Source: Actinocorallia sp. API 0066 (GTDB taxonomy: Bacteria > Actinomycetota > Actinomycetes > Streptosporangiales > Streptosporangiaceae). From it: a DNA stretch of 64,000 bases. Positions 7,530 to 16,974 of the stretch are shown here, piece by piece. The DNA is taken from NCBI RefSeq assembly GCF_020991275.1, contig NZ_JAJLQY010000005.1, positions 186,001 to 250,000 of the forward strand. The letters run 5' to 3'. Position 1 is the first letter of the stretch. Every line of letters starts with the position of its first letter. The position numbers and the translations under genes were made by a program. Under the pieces are notes generated by a model. It worked only from the letters and a program-made list of their open reading frames with translations, was not told where the DNA came from and made no database searches.

Positions 7530-9413
7530 TCACCCGTCGGCAGTCAGCAGCGAGACCATCGCTGAGACGTCGTCGCTACCGACCGCCGAGTCGGATCCGT
7601 CGGTGTCAGGCTCAGGCAACGCGACCTGCACGAGTCCCGGGTCGTCCATCAACTGGGACAACGCGACAATCTTCTCTCGCAACCTCCCCTCGACGGCCTC
7701 GTCGATCGTACCCCGGCTGATCAGGAGCGTGAAGTTGGTGATGGTTCCTTCATTCAGGCCCAGACGATGGATTCGATCTTGGCTCTGCAGGTAGTGGCCC
7801 GCGTTGAAGGTGCGGTCGAGGTAGACAGCGTGGTGACACCAGTGGTGAAGGCTGACGCCTTCACCACAGGCAGCGGGGTTCGCGAGCAGAACGCTGCATT
7901 CAGGGTCGTTACGGAACCGGTCAAGTTCGGCCTCCCTCGTGATCACTCCTGAGGGGGCCCCGTCCTCCGGAGGGACGCCGCCATGAACGATCGCAGGCCG
8001 AAACTCCTCAAGGTGATGGGCCAAGATCTTCAGGTTGCGCACGAACGTCGACCAGACGAGCACCTTCTCGTTTCTGGAAGCGGCCTCGCGCACGATCTCG
8101 GCGACGCGCTGATACTTCCAAGGGGTCTCGTGCTCGCGGTACTGCTGAAGCAGTTGAGCGATGGGCTCGTCGCCTCGCAACTCAAGGGGCGGGTGGACGA
8201 AACCTTGCTGATCGTATTCGTCGGAGCCGGACACCAGTAGCATCGGATTCGTCGCCGCCTCCAGCAGGTACATCATGATCCGCCCAAGCCGATCGAATCG
8301 GCGGCGTTCATCCTTGTCGAGCGCGAACTCACCTCTGTACTTGCCGAGCAGCGCGTCATAGATCGACTGCTGGATCGGACCCAGCGGCTCCGTGACCACG
8401 GTGAAGTCCGTCGGCGGCAATTCCAAGCGGGACTTGGGCGTGCGCACGAAGTAGCGGGAGATCGCCGCACTTGTCGCCTGAAGGACGTCCGGATCTCTGC
8501 CGTCTCGCTCTAGATAGGCGCTCGCAGGGAGGATCTGCTGGTCCTGGCCGGGATAGAGAAAGCGCACCGGAGCGACGAGGTCGTAGGCCCCCTGTGGTGC
8601 CGGTGTTCCTGTGAGCACGTCCCGACGGCTGGCCGCGTAGGCGAGGTCTAGCACTGCCCTTCCGTGCACACCTTGCTCGCCCTTCTTGATCCGGTGTGCC
8701 TCGTCGAGGACTACCTGGGTCGTCCGGAGCGACACAAACTCTCGAATCCGGTCGTAGTCGGAGGCGACGCGGTTGTAATTGGTCAGGAGGATGTCGGTCT
8801 CCTCCGGAATGAAGGCTCTTGGACCGGTGTGCACCGCGACCGAAGGAATTGGTGCCAGGCATACCGCCGAGTCTTCCTTCCATGCCTGGAATGCCGCGAT
8901 CGGAGCCACCACCAGAAGCTGGTCGACCCTGCCCCTGGAACGGTTCAGAGCGAAATTAGCGAGGGCCACTGTGGTCTTTCCAGCACCAGGAACCGAGAAA
9001 TCCGCACCATGTGGAAGCCTCAGGATAGTGGCGAGGTTCTCCAGCTGAAACGGTTTGAGCGTCCTCTTGAAGCCGGCCTCCAGCAGCTCTTTCTCCAGGC
9101 CTTCAGTCGAAAGGCCAGGCGGCGAGGAGATCGCCAGATCGCGAGCCTTTCGATCCTGTGCGAGCGAGCGAAGCTGCTCCTTCAACGTGGGCCCGAACTC
9201 AAACGCCTGCCCGAAGAGCGACCTCACCTCTCTAACCGCGCCGAGCTCCGCCAAAAAGACGTCAGCGCGCACGTCCAGCCTTTGAAGCGATCCTCCGACC
9301 ACTCCGCGGCTCAACGCCTCCTGGAGCCGCGCCCAGGCACCAGTGTTGACGCCCTCACGCTGTTCCAGCATGACGATCGGACGGCCTCGTCGGTAGAGCT
9401 CAGCAAAGATCAA
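7530..9413 (-). CDS. SNF2-family (superfamily 2) DNA helicase/translocase
   Basis: 627 residues. ATP-driven double-stranded DNA translocase core. Walker A VPGAGKTT at ~141-148, motif Ia-like LLVVAPIAAFQAWKE, DEAH box VLDEAH at ~235-240, motif III LTGTPAP; the second RecA lobe holds NEKVLVWSTFVRNL, a VLLANPAACGEGVSLH strand and QSQDRIHRLG (motif VI). The ~110 residues before Walker A are a unique N-terminal region. The start is a TTG directly abutting the stop of the ParB-like gene, so the two are surely cotranscribed. Likely the motor of the defence operon, moving DNA for the nuclease domains encoded nearby. Confidence 0.88.
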   Translation of the reverse strand: MIFAELYRRGRPIVMLEQREGVNTGAWARLQEALSRGVVGGSLQRLDVRADVFLAELGAVREVRSLFGQAFEFGPTLKEQLRSLAQDRKARDLAISSPPGLSTEGLEKELLEAGFKRTLKPFQLENLATILRLPHGADFSVPGAGKTTVALANFALNRSRGRVDQLLVVAPIAAFQAWKEDSAVCLAPIPSVAVHTGPRAFIPEETDILLTNYNRVASDYDRIREFVSLRTTQVVLDEAHRIKKGEQGVHGRAVLDLAYAASRRDVLTGTPAPQGAYDLVAPVRFLYPGQDQQILPASAYLERDGRDPDVLQATSAAISRYFVRTPKSRLELPPTDFTVVTEPLGPIQQSIYDALLGKYRGEFALDKDERRRFDRLGRIMMYLLEAATNPMLLVSGSDEYDQQGFVHPPLELRGDEPIAQLLQQYREHETPWKYQRVAEIVREAASRNEKVLVWSTFVRNLKILAHHLEEFRPAIVHGGVPPEDGAPSGVITREAELDRFRNDPECSVLLANPAACGEGVSLHHWCHHAVYLDRTFNAGHYLQSQDRIHRLGLNEGTITNFTLLISRGTIDEAVEGRLREKIVALSQLMDDPGLVQVALPEPDTDGSDSAVGSDDVSAMVSLLTADG

Positions 9414-10739
9414 CTAGTTCCCCCTGATCCTTTTGATCAGCTTCTCCATCTCGCTGATCTTGTCAAGCAGGTCCTCTTCGGTCCACTCCTTGAACGCCCT
9501 GGCTCTGGGGAGGGTGGAAAGGACCCGACCCAGTTCTGCGATCGCCTTGTCCGCTCGGACAAGGGGGGCGAGCACAGCACCCTGGTCCTTCTGTTCCTCG
9601 GCGGCCTCTTCGGCAGCTGCGGTGACCGCGCTCTTCAAGCTAGCGAGGGCATCCTTGGCCACGACCTTGTCCCCGGACTCCAGGGTGAAGCTCGCCTCCG
9701 GCTTTTTCGTCGCCACGAACCCGAGCATGGAATGGAGCGACGACTGCGGATCGGGCTCTCCCAGAAGGTCGTCGAGTTCATCGCCCCGCCCCTGCCCCTG
9801 CCCCTGCCCCTGCCCAGCGGCTGAAGCCTCGGCCGCGTCTAGGAGGGGCTTGAGCGCGGGATCGTCTTCCAACTCTCGCCGTACGAGGTCGGCGGCGTCT
9901 GGCCGCCGCAGATGCCGCAGGTTCCGATACTCGGCACCGGACAAGATGCCCAAGAAGTACGCCGCCTTGACCGAGTCCGCCTCCTTGATGGGCTTGTTCT
10001 TAATATGCTTAGCCAGCTCATCGAAGGCCGACTCGTTCTCGGTGAAATCGACGTGGAGCCGAGCCCCCTGCGACAATGCGACAAGCTGGTGAACCTGCTG
10101 CAGCTTCTCGAAGAGATCCCTGACCTCGGCGACCTTGCGGTGCATCCGCTTCGCGACCCGGTCCCAATTTTTGCCTTCACGGTTGTACAGATCCTCGATC
10201 AGCAGAGCCTCGTTAACCCACGAGTAATCCTGCTTGAAGTCGCGCGCTACCTGCAGTTCCGCCTCGAGGTAGAGCAGCTCGTCCAGCGTCGCATCCTTGG
10301 GCAGAATCCAGCACGTCACGTACTGGAATTTCAAATGCCCATCCCGATATAGGGAACGAAGCGCGGCGGAACGCCGGTTGCCGTTGATGAGCACGCCTTC
10401 AGCCGTCAAGATTGCCGATTCCTGCTGGCCCCGGGCCAGGAGGTCGGCTTTGAGCGCGTCGAAACCCTCCTGCCGGCTCAGGATTTGGTACTGGGCTTCC
10501 TGTGCTTCAGGACCGAGGGGGTCAAGCTTGAAGAGATCGGGCTGGCCGCTCTCGTGAACCGCGCGCATCTGTTCCGCGCGGGTTCGGTGATTCTCCGTCG
10601 AGAAGCGAACCCAGTTGATGTCGACCTCGACCTGTGGGAGTTCCTTCTCCGTGCGAGGCCAAGCCGTCAGCGGTACCCAGACTCTCTTCTGCTTCCCCTC
10701 AAGCAGGGCGACGCGATCGGGATCATGCGTTGGGAACAA
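9414..10739 (-). CDS. ParB/sulfiredoxin-fold protein of the defence operon
   Basis: 441 residues. The ParB-type core is at ~90-135, with a GVLINGNRRSAALRSL segment (G120, R122-R123) matching the nucleotide-binding GxRR motif of ParB-fold enzymes, followed by a helical DNA-binding-like region (YNREGKNWDRVAKRMHRKVA). Residues ~300-325 contain a (Gly-Gln) repeat linker, and the C-terminus is a charged coiled coil. ParB-fold proteins can act as CTP/ATP switches or nucleases; in DNA-modification islands they are often specificity or control factors. It lies 5 bases after the upstream gene and abuts the SNF2 start. Confidence 0.72.
   Translation of the reverse strand: MFPTHDPDRVALLEGKQKRVWVPLTAWPRTEKELPQVEVDINWVRFSTENHRTRAEQMRAVHESGQPDLFKLDPLGPEAQEAQYQILSRQEGFDALKADLLARGQQESAILTAEGVLINGNRRSAALRSLYRDGHLKFQYVTCWILPKDATLDELLYLEAELQVARDFKQDYSWVNEALLIEDLYNREGKNWDRVAKRMHRKVAEVRDLFEKLQQVHQLVALSQGARLHVDFTENESAFDELAKHIKNKPIKEADSVKAAYFLGILSGAEYRNLRHLRRPDAADLVRRELEDDPALKPLLDAAEASAAGQGQGQGQGRGDELDDLLGEPDPQSSLHSMLGFVATKKPEASFTLESGDKVVAKDALASLKSAVTAAAEEAAEEQKDQGAVLAPLVRADKAIAELGRVLSTLPRARAFKEWTEEDLLDKISEMEKLIKRIRGN
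9787..9815. repeat. Hexanucleotide repeat in the ParB-like gene
   Basis: About four copies of CCCCTG (plus strand), coding for a (Gly-Gln) tract on the minus strand. Six-base units keep frame on expansion or contraction, so the linker length could vary between strains. Confidence 0.8.
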
Positions 10740-10744
10740 AGAGG

Positions 10745-11587
10745 TCAGCTCCTGGAGGTGGTTGTGCGGCCGGGACCGAAGCGTGAAGTGATCGTAGTGC
10801 GGAGAGTTCCCGCACGCAGCTGAAACCCGACATGGCCTGTATAGAGGGGGGCCTGTTCAGGAGAGATCCCGAACGCACCGAGGAGGACTCGCGGGAAGAA
10901 GCGCTGTTGGCTGCCGTCCCAGTTCCAGTCGGTCACGCCATCGGCGCGGTCAGGCATCACGAAGACGCAGGGAGGCGGCGTCGTCACATCATCGAATGTC
11001 ACGGCGTGCTCGATCTTCGGGCAGACCCGCTGGCCGCTCCCGCAGAGATGGTTATGGAAGATCACTCCGTCGAGGGTGTCCGGGTAGTCCCCAAAAAACC
11101 GTTGACGAAGTCGATTAATGCCCTTTGCGACGTGCCCGCCTGGCGAATACCGCATGCTGTCGCAGAGCCACCACAGGTACGTTTCTCGAGCCCATTCAGG
11201 GGCTCGCCACTGGACGCTGCTGTGCTTGCCGTCGGGACAGCCTTTCTGGATCACCGCCACGTCCCCGAAGCCATTGATAGTCAAGCGGTAAATCGTGTCG
11301 TCGCCGTACTTGGGCTGCTCGAGACCGTCGATTACGCCCGCGGCGCGCATGCCCTTGAAGGTGTTGGCGAGGAAAAGCTTCCGATCCGCAACGCTGGCGC
11401 TCATGCTACCTCGTAGGTTCTCGATAGCCGAAGGCAGCGCCGCTGCGAATTCCCCGGTCGTCAGCCCGTACCGGGCTAGGAGAGAATCCTCGCCACTCAG
11501 CTCTCGCATAAGCCGGACAACGGAATCTACGACGTCCTTCGGAGGTGCCCCAGCGTGCCGGCATGGCAAAGACTCCTCGGTGCCCAT
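10745..11587 (-). CDS. Unrecognised protein, first gene of the ParB-SNF2-DUF3883 operon
   Basis: 280 residues from ATG 11587, which has an AGGGG five bases upstream (an in-frame ATG at 11605 is the alternative). I recognise no family. Visible: an N-terminal helical region (~15-85), a mixed region with YRLTINGFGDVAVIQKGCPD, an aromatic segment ARETYLWWLCDSMRYSPGGH, paired Cys/His residues (HNHLCGSGQRVCPKIEH), and a late CVFVMPDRADG strand before FFPRVLLGAFGI. The PD-DG-like spacing and HNH-like HNHLC string hint at a nuclease, but this is only a guess. It leads the tight operon, so a specificity or effector role is plausible. Confidence 0.5.
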   Translation of the reverse strand: MGTEESLPCRHAGAPPKDVVDSVVRLMRELSGEDSLLARYGLTTGEFAAALPSAIENLRGSMSASVADRKLFLANTFKGMRAAGVIDGLEQPKYGDDTIYRLTINGFGDVAVIQKGCPDGKHSSVQWRAPEWARETYLWWLCDSMRYSPGGHVAKGINRLRQRFFGDYPDTLDGVIFHNHLCGSGQRVCPKIEHAVTFDDVTTPPPCVFVMPDRADGVTDWNWDGSQQRFFPRVLLGAFGISPEQAPLYTGHVGFQLRAGTLRTTITSRFGPGRTTTSRS

Positions 11588-12227
11588 GAATACCCCTGCC
11601 TCCATCCGACATGCCTGGACAGCGCTCGTTAACGATCAAGGAGTCGCTCGAGTCCGGCTGGTCGCTCTCAGCTCACAGCTTGACCGCCACCACGATACCG
11701 ACCGCGTCTGACAACTAGCGAGATCGCGCCCATCTGTGATCTTCATCTGCCCGCGGCGATCGCTTACGGCTCAGCCGATCTCCACGACCATCAGGGCCGC
11801 GGGACCCTCGACCGGGTTGCCGTCGTCGGCAGAGGCCGTCACGCCCCCTGCTCCGCCTGTACCAACGCGGATGCGGTCGACCGTCCTGAGGAACCCACGC
11901 CGTCGGGGTGACCTTCAAGCACCCCCGTGACTTCCGACGCCGGGGCATGGGACAGGACCATCGTGAACGTCCGTGACGCGTACCGAGGAACAGGGTTCCA
12001 ACGTATCGCTGCGGATCTTGTTGGGGCTGGCTGAGCGTGTAAGCGAGAACCAGATGCACGGACTCATACAGTCACAGGTGACCAGGATCACCGAGACGTC
12101 AGGGGCGTTCTCTGATGAGGCGGGCAACGACCGCAGCAGGAGACAGCGACCTCCGCCTCGCTCCTGGATTAAGGACAGGATGAGCTTCCCCCGTTTTCAC
12201 AGGCTCGATGCGATCGATGATCGCGTT
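11588..12227. other. Intergenic spacer between defence operon and lanthipeptide-type remnants
   Basis: About 640 bases with no convincing gene. Short open frames on both strands lack family resemblance and ribosome sites. Bases just above 11588 should hold the promoter of the minus-strand defence operon. It may contain an eroded gene end, since the neighbouring cluster is decayed. Confidence 0.4.
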
Positions 12228-13314
12228 CTAATCTCCGAGGAGACTACGCAGTCGGGTTTCGGCCTGTGCTACGGCGAGATGCAGCGAATCCATTAGTTCA
12301 ACGTCGAGGTTCTCGCCGCCGAGGGACGAGGCTTCGACCGTGCGGGTCAGATGGTCCTGCGTGGTAATGGCCATCCCAGAACGGGCTACAGGGTGCGCGA
12401 GCGCGTCTTTCGCTGCGTAACTGTCCTCGGCCGAGCTGCGGAGGATCTCATGGATGAGGGCTCGGGCCTCAATGGAGGAAGCGCCGCACATGGTGCTGAG
12501 GGCGGTTAGGCCGACTCGGGCAGCGAACAACCTTGTCGGTGGACTGGAGTTAGCGACCAGCTCGTGCACCAGTTTCAGATCCGGTTGCGGCTGCGTCGGC
12601 ATGGTGCCGATGGCTGCGCTGCAGATCTGCCTCAGGACGGTGCTGACTGCGAGCTCCCAATGCTCGGCCGGGGTTGACTGGTCGAGGATCTGGAGGGCGT
12701 GATCAGGTTGTCCGTCCTTGAGGCGGGCGATGATCGAGACTTGGCGGCCGTCCAGGAGGCGGGAGCCGATCCCGCGGTGGGTAGTCGTGAGTCGTTCGGC
12801 TTCTTTCCAACGGCCAGCGGTGATGAGGGCGCGGGTGCCGTCGGCGAGGAGGGCGGCCCAGGTGGCGGTGCATACGGTCTTGTGGTCTGCTGCGGTGCGG
12901 ATGAGTCTTCCGAAGTCGACCATGTGATCGTCGAACAGGGCGGATTCGCGGCAGAGGGCGGCGGCGTGGAGGGCTTCGAGGGCGGCGTGCGCTTGCTCGG
13001 GGCGGCCCTATCGGATCATTTGCCGGGCGATGTTCAGGCTGGATAGCGAGTTCGAGGGCCTTGCTGGTGAGAGTGCCTACGCGGACGAAGACGGCGTAGT
13101 GGCGCCAGCACAAGGATCGCGCCAGGTCGGGCATGCCGACGTCGGAGGCGATGAGTGCGGCCTTGTTGAGTACTTCGGCCTGATGGGCGGCGGAGTAGCG
13201 TCCGCGGGTCGCGAGGTTGGTGAGTTCCTTGATGCGGGTGGCGAGCGGGAGGCCGGGTGGGCGGGGGCGTTGGACGAGGGGGAACCAGGTGAGTGCGAGG
13301 TCTTGGTCGATCAT
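12228..13314 (-). pseudogene. TPR-like accessory protein of a lanthipeptide-type cluster, frameshift and stop
   Basis: Minus-strand gene in two pieces. From ATG 13314 it reads MIDQDLALTWFPLVQRP through a helical region to ~13045. A frameshift near 13040 moves the frame, and a TAG near 13010 then interrupts it before GRPEQAHAALEAL. The remainder (MVDFGRLIRTAADHKTVCTA onward) runs openly to the stop at 12228. Such helical-repeat proteins accompany FxLD-type lanthipeptide enzymes in actinobacteria; that link is from memory. The ATG overlaps the stop of the upstream enzyme gene (ATGA), typical of one operon. Two disabling changes make it a pseudogene. Confidence 0.6.
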
Positions 13315-14113
13315 GGTGCCGCCGTAGGGTCGGGGCCGAAGATGGCGAGCTTGGCGGTGCCGGCGAGTACGGCCTGGGTTCGGTACGGGAGGCCGAGGCG
13401 GTTCCAGGAGAAGACGATGTGGTGGGTGAGGACGTCTCGGAGGCCGCGGCGCAGATGGCCGTCTGCCGCGAGGTCGGCGAAGCGACGTCCGGCGTTGGAG
13501 AGGTCTTCTGCCCAGCTCGCGGCGAGTGTCAGGAAGGCGGATTCCTCGGTCACGGGGGTGATGTCGACGCTCAGAAGGCGCCGTAGTGACTGCTCCAGCG
13601 CGGGGACTCCGCTCCGTGGGCTCGGGTCGGGCTGCGGGCGGTGGTCGACTACTCGGGCAGCCCATACGTCGCCCTGTTCGTACCAGCCGAGGGTCGCGCC
13701 GCGCAGGAGCCCGGTGCCGATCAGGACGGCGAGCTCTCTTCGGTGGTCTTGGTCGGCCGGCCTGGCGAAGGAGGACAGGGCGTGCTTGCTGTCGAGGTGG
13801 AAGAGGTCATCCCAGCGTCGCCCCCGAAGGCGTGGACCTCGGGGTCGTAGACGACCGCGGTCGTGCCGGTGACGAGGCCGTGGTCTTTGAGTTCGTCGAG
13901 TTGTGCGGGTAGCGAGTCGGGCGGGCTGTCAGAGTGCGGCAGGTAGCGGAGGCGCCAGGCGGGCCGCTTGCGGATAAAGAACCAGTGCGAGATCTGTCCG
14001 TGGGACTCTGCGCGGTCGAGTAGCGGAGCTAGGTAGGTGGCGGCGGTTGCTTCGGCCGCTGTCCAGTCTGGAAAAGCGATGTTGAGTTGGCGCCAGGAGT
14101 GATCTTCGGGCAT
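13311..14113 (-). pseudogene. Thiopeptide/lantibiotic-type dehydratase small domain (SpaB_C-like), frameshifted
   Basis: From ATG 14113 the protein reads WRQLNIAFPDWTAAEATAAT, then HWFFIRKRPAWRLRYLPH, the start of a thiopeptide-type bacteriocin biosynthesis (SpaB_C) domain, and VYDPEVHAFGGDAG. Near 13812 the frame slips; the next frame continues DDLFHLDSKHALSSFARPAD through LGLPYRTQAVLAGTAKLAIF to the stop at 13311. Such domains perform the elimination step after glutamylation of Ser/Thr in peptide precursors. One missing base at a GGG run explains the break. It sits between a LanC-like fragment and the TPR-like gene, all on one strand. Confidence 0.65.
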
Positions 14114-14130
14114 TGGCGGTCTCCGGGGGT

Positions 14131-14985
14131 TCAGGCGAGCAGCAGCACGGAGTCCCATGCTGAGAGGGGGGCTTGTGCGGTGCCGATGGTGTGGAGGGCG
14201 AGCGCGACTCCGGCGGCTCCGTCGAGGAACTCCGGATCGCCTGAGACGTCCGTGCTCATCTCGATCAGCTGGTCGGTGAGCGTGCCCAGTTCGTGGGCGA
14301 GATCAGGGCTTTAGGCGTCGGAGGCGACCCTCCATGAGACGTGCAGGAGCCCGGCCATCCCGTGGCACAGCCCGGTGCCGGGGAGGCGCAGGAGTTGACC
14401 TGGCTCTCGGAGCGTCCGCAGGAGAGCGTCCTCGGCGTCGCGCTGGCGGGCGAGATCGTGGAGGGCCATTCCGCTGATGCCGTAGCACCAGGACGGGCGG
14501 GGGCGCGAGGACGGGTCGACGGTTCCCCGCTCGTGCTGGGCCAGGTCGATGAATCCGGGCCACCAGGTCAGGGAGGCGTCGTCCTGGCGCCAGCGACCGG
14601 TCCATGAGCAGAGCTGTTGGATCGTCTCTGGGCTTCCCGGTATGAGATGGCCTTCTAGTTCGGCGATGGAGAGAAGGGCGACGACTGCGCCGATGCCGTG
14701 GGCGACGCCGAGGTTGCCGTGCCCGCCGGGGAACTCGGGGGCGGGGTCGCCGTTCGGAGATACCTCTGTCCACCGCGGGGGAAGCTTCGCCGGACCGAGC
14801 AGTGGCTCTGTGAGTCGAACGAGGTAGGTGAGGATGTCTCGAGTGATCGGGTGCTCGGGGTGGTGGCGCAGGTGGTAGATCCCGAGGCTGGTCAGACCTC
14901 GGATGAGGTCGAACTCTTTCATCTCCGGTTGGGCGCTGGCCTTGATGCGGGAATCGGCGTCGGCGAGGCGCGAGCGGGTAGGCGC
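14131..14985 (-). pseudogene. LanC-like lanthionine cyclase, 5'-truncated with an internal stop
   Basis: LanC-like enzymes form thioether rings in peptides using zinc. Visible on the minus strand: RLADADSRIKASAQPEMKEF then DLIRGLTSLGIYHLRH, HGNLGVAHGIGAVVALLSIA, PSWCYGISGMALHDLA (the zinc-binding W-C-Y-G motif) and TGLCHGMAGLLHV (the C-H-G motif). A TAA at ~14311 interrupts the frame, after which the same frame continues EFLDGAAGVALALH to a TGA at 14131. The first ~150 residues of the family are absent: at ~14980 the sequence changes to the end of a VirD4-like gene. Truncation plus a nonsense codon mean it cannot work. Confidence 0.8.
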
Positions 14986-16974
14986 GGGCCTCAGCGAGCA
15001 GATCGGAGATGGTCCCGGGCAGGTTCAGGAAGTTGTGGGCCTCGTCGATGTAGGCGGCACGGTCTCTTCGCTGGTCTTCCGGTATCCGGGCGCGCGGCAG
15101 GACCGACTGCCAGGTGTGGGCGAGTAGGAGCGAGCCGAGCAGACGCGCGGCGTCCTCTCCGAGGACTCCTTTGGGCAAGCGGGCCAGGACCAGGCCGCCC
15201 GAGTCCAGGAGGCGCGCGACGTCGAACGTCGAGGTCCCCCCGGACAGGGCGTCGCGGACGAAGGGCGGAGCAGGACTGCGCGGAGCTTGTTCATGGCCGG
15301 GCCGATCACTGCGGCCCGGGACGACGGGGTCAGGTCGTCGTAGGCGGACCAGAACCCGCTCAGTAGCTCGTCACGGACTCGCCCCACGACGCGCGCCCGG
15401 TAAGGCGTGTCCGTCAACAGCTTGGGGATATCCGCGAGGGTCGCGGCGTCGCCGTGGGCCTGGACGAGGGTGAGGCAGGCCGAGCGCATGAGGTCGTCCA
15501 GCCGCGGGCCCCACGAGGAGGAGAAGCAGCGGCGGAAGATCGTCACGACGGAGTCGACCGCGAAGGCGGTGTCGGGGTCGGCGAGCACGTTGAGGCACGG
15601 AGGCGGCCCGGCCTCGCCAGGATCGAGGATCACCGTTCTGTCCATGACCCGCTCCGGGGCCCGATCGAGGACGTCGTTGATCAGGTCGCCTTTGGGGTCG
15701 ATGACGAGCGCACGTCCGGCGCGGGCGTCGGCGAGGATCAGATTGGCCAGGAAGGTGCTCTTGCCGACGCCGGTCTGCCCGAGGACGTGCAGATGCTGGC
15801 GGGCGCCTGCGACGCCGACTGTGACCGGGCACCGGTGGCCGGTCTCGGCGTCGCCGAGTACCCGGGTGTCCAGCGCGCCTCCGGTCGGCACGGCGGGAGA
15901 AGGGGCGACCGAGCGGGCACCAGCGCGGGAGACGCCGGGAACGGCCGCGTCGTAGGGCAGGTGAGCAAGCACCGCGAGTTCGGGCACCGACAGCAGGAAG
16001 CCCCGGTCAAGACGCCGCTGGTTGAGGCGGGTCCGCTGCCGAAAGCGTCGCATCCGGCGTAGGTACTGGTGGCCCGAGGAGAACAGCGCGAACGTCGACG
16101 CGACCTCGTGCGCTCTCCCCCGGAGCCGCCCTCGGGCGGCCGCCTCGTCGCCCCGCTCAATGCTCACGGCGAATCCGATCTGGACCTCGTAGCGAGGCGA
16201 TGCCGCCTTGGCGAGGATCGCCCGGACCTCGTCGGCGCGTTCCGGGAACTGCCGGGCTAGGTCTCCTGGGCTCGTGTTCGTGGGACGGGGCGTGAACAGG
16301 TTGAAGAGGTGGCCGCGCAAGGTCTGGGTGAGGCTGGTCCGCAGCGCGGCGGCGGCTCGGTTGGCTTTGCGCAGCCGACGGCCCGTGACCGGGCGCGCGA
16401 GCACCTGGACGGTGATCTGCTCACCTGGACGCAGCCCAGCGACCGTGCCGAGGAGCGCCCGCAAGGGATCGCTGCGGAAGTCGGCGCGGAGCGGGAAGTG
16501 GTCTTCACGGGCGAGCCGCATCCCTCCCGACCGGCTGGCGATGGAGGTCCTGACGAGCGGTTCGACGGGGCTGGTGGTGACCGACGCGCCCGGCCACGCC
16601 CACCGGATCGTCTTCTCGACCAGGCCCGGTGGCACGGTGCCGGGCACCCGGACCTGGATGCGGACGCCGGAGGAGTCGGCGACGTGCTCCCAGCCGATCG
16701 GTGGCTGCCCGAGGGAGGCTCGCTTCCACCAGGGCGAGGTGAGCCCGATGAGATGTGACCACCAAGCCGCGGCGCTGTCGGTCTCGACGTGGGGTGGAAC
16801 GGAGATCTCGACCAACCGCGCGCCCTCTGCGAAGCGGACCGCTCTCCACCGGCTGAGGACGAACCGGCCTCCGAGGACCGCGGTCAGCCATGAAGCGGAC
16901 GCGGCGGTGATGAGGGGCCCGTTCGCCGAGGCGAAGGCGAGGACGTCGACGGGCCCGGGGATGAGGAAGCTCAT
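14976..16974 (-). pseudogene. VirD4/HerA-like conjugative ATPase, frameshifted and 3'-truncated
   Basis: From ATG 16974 (overlapping the VirB4 stop as ATGA) it begins with a hydrophobic segment (PGVDVLAFAS-like), then a long DNA-transfer protein region, Walker A HVLGQTGVGKSTFLAN and VIDPKGDLINDVLDRAP (Walker B-like). It slips frame at ~15263 in a C run and continues SGGLVLARLPKGVLGEDAAR then AAYIDEAHNFLNLPGTISDL. At ~14980 the expected C-terminus is replaced by LanC-like coding DNA. It is a DNA-pumping or coupling ATPase for conjugation in actinobacterial elements. Frameshift plus deletion make it a relic. Confidence 0.75.

Noticed and set aside
9781-9820. Short tandem repeat as a possible CRISPR
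   Set aside because: Six-base units with no spacers, inside a coding gene; no CRISPR array seen anywhere in the window.
11715-12059. Minus-strand open frame in the spacer after the defence operon
   Set aside because: Arg-rich, no motif, no ribosome site, and competing frames of similar length; not supported as a gene.
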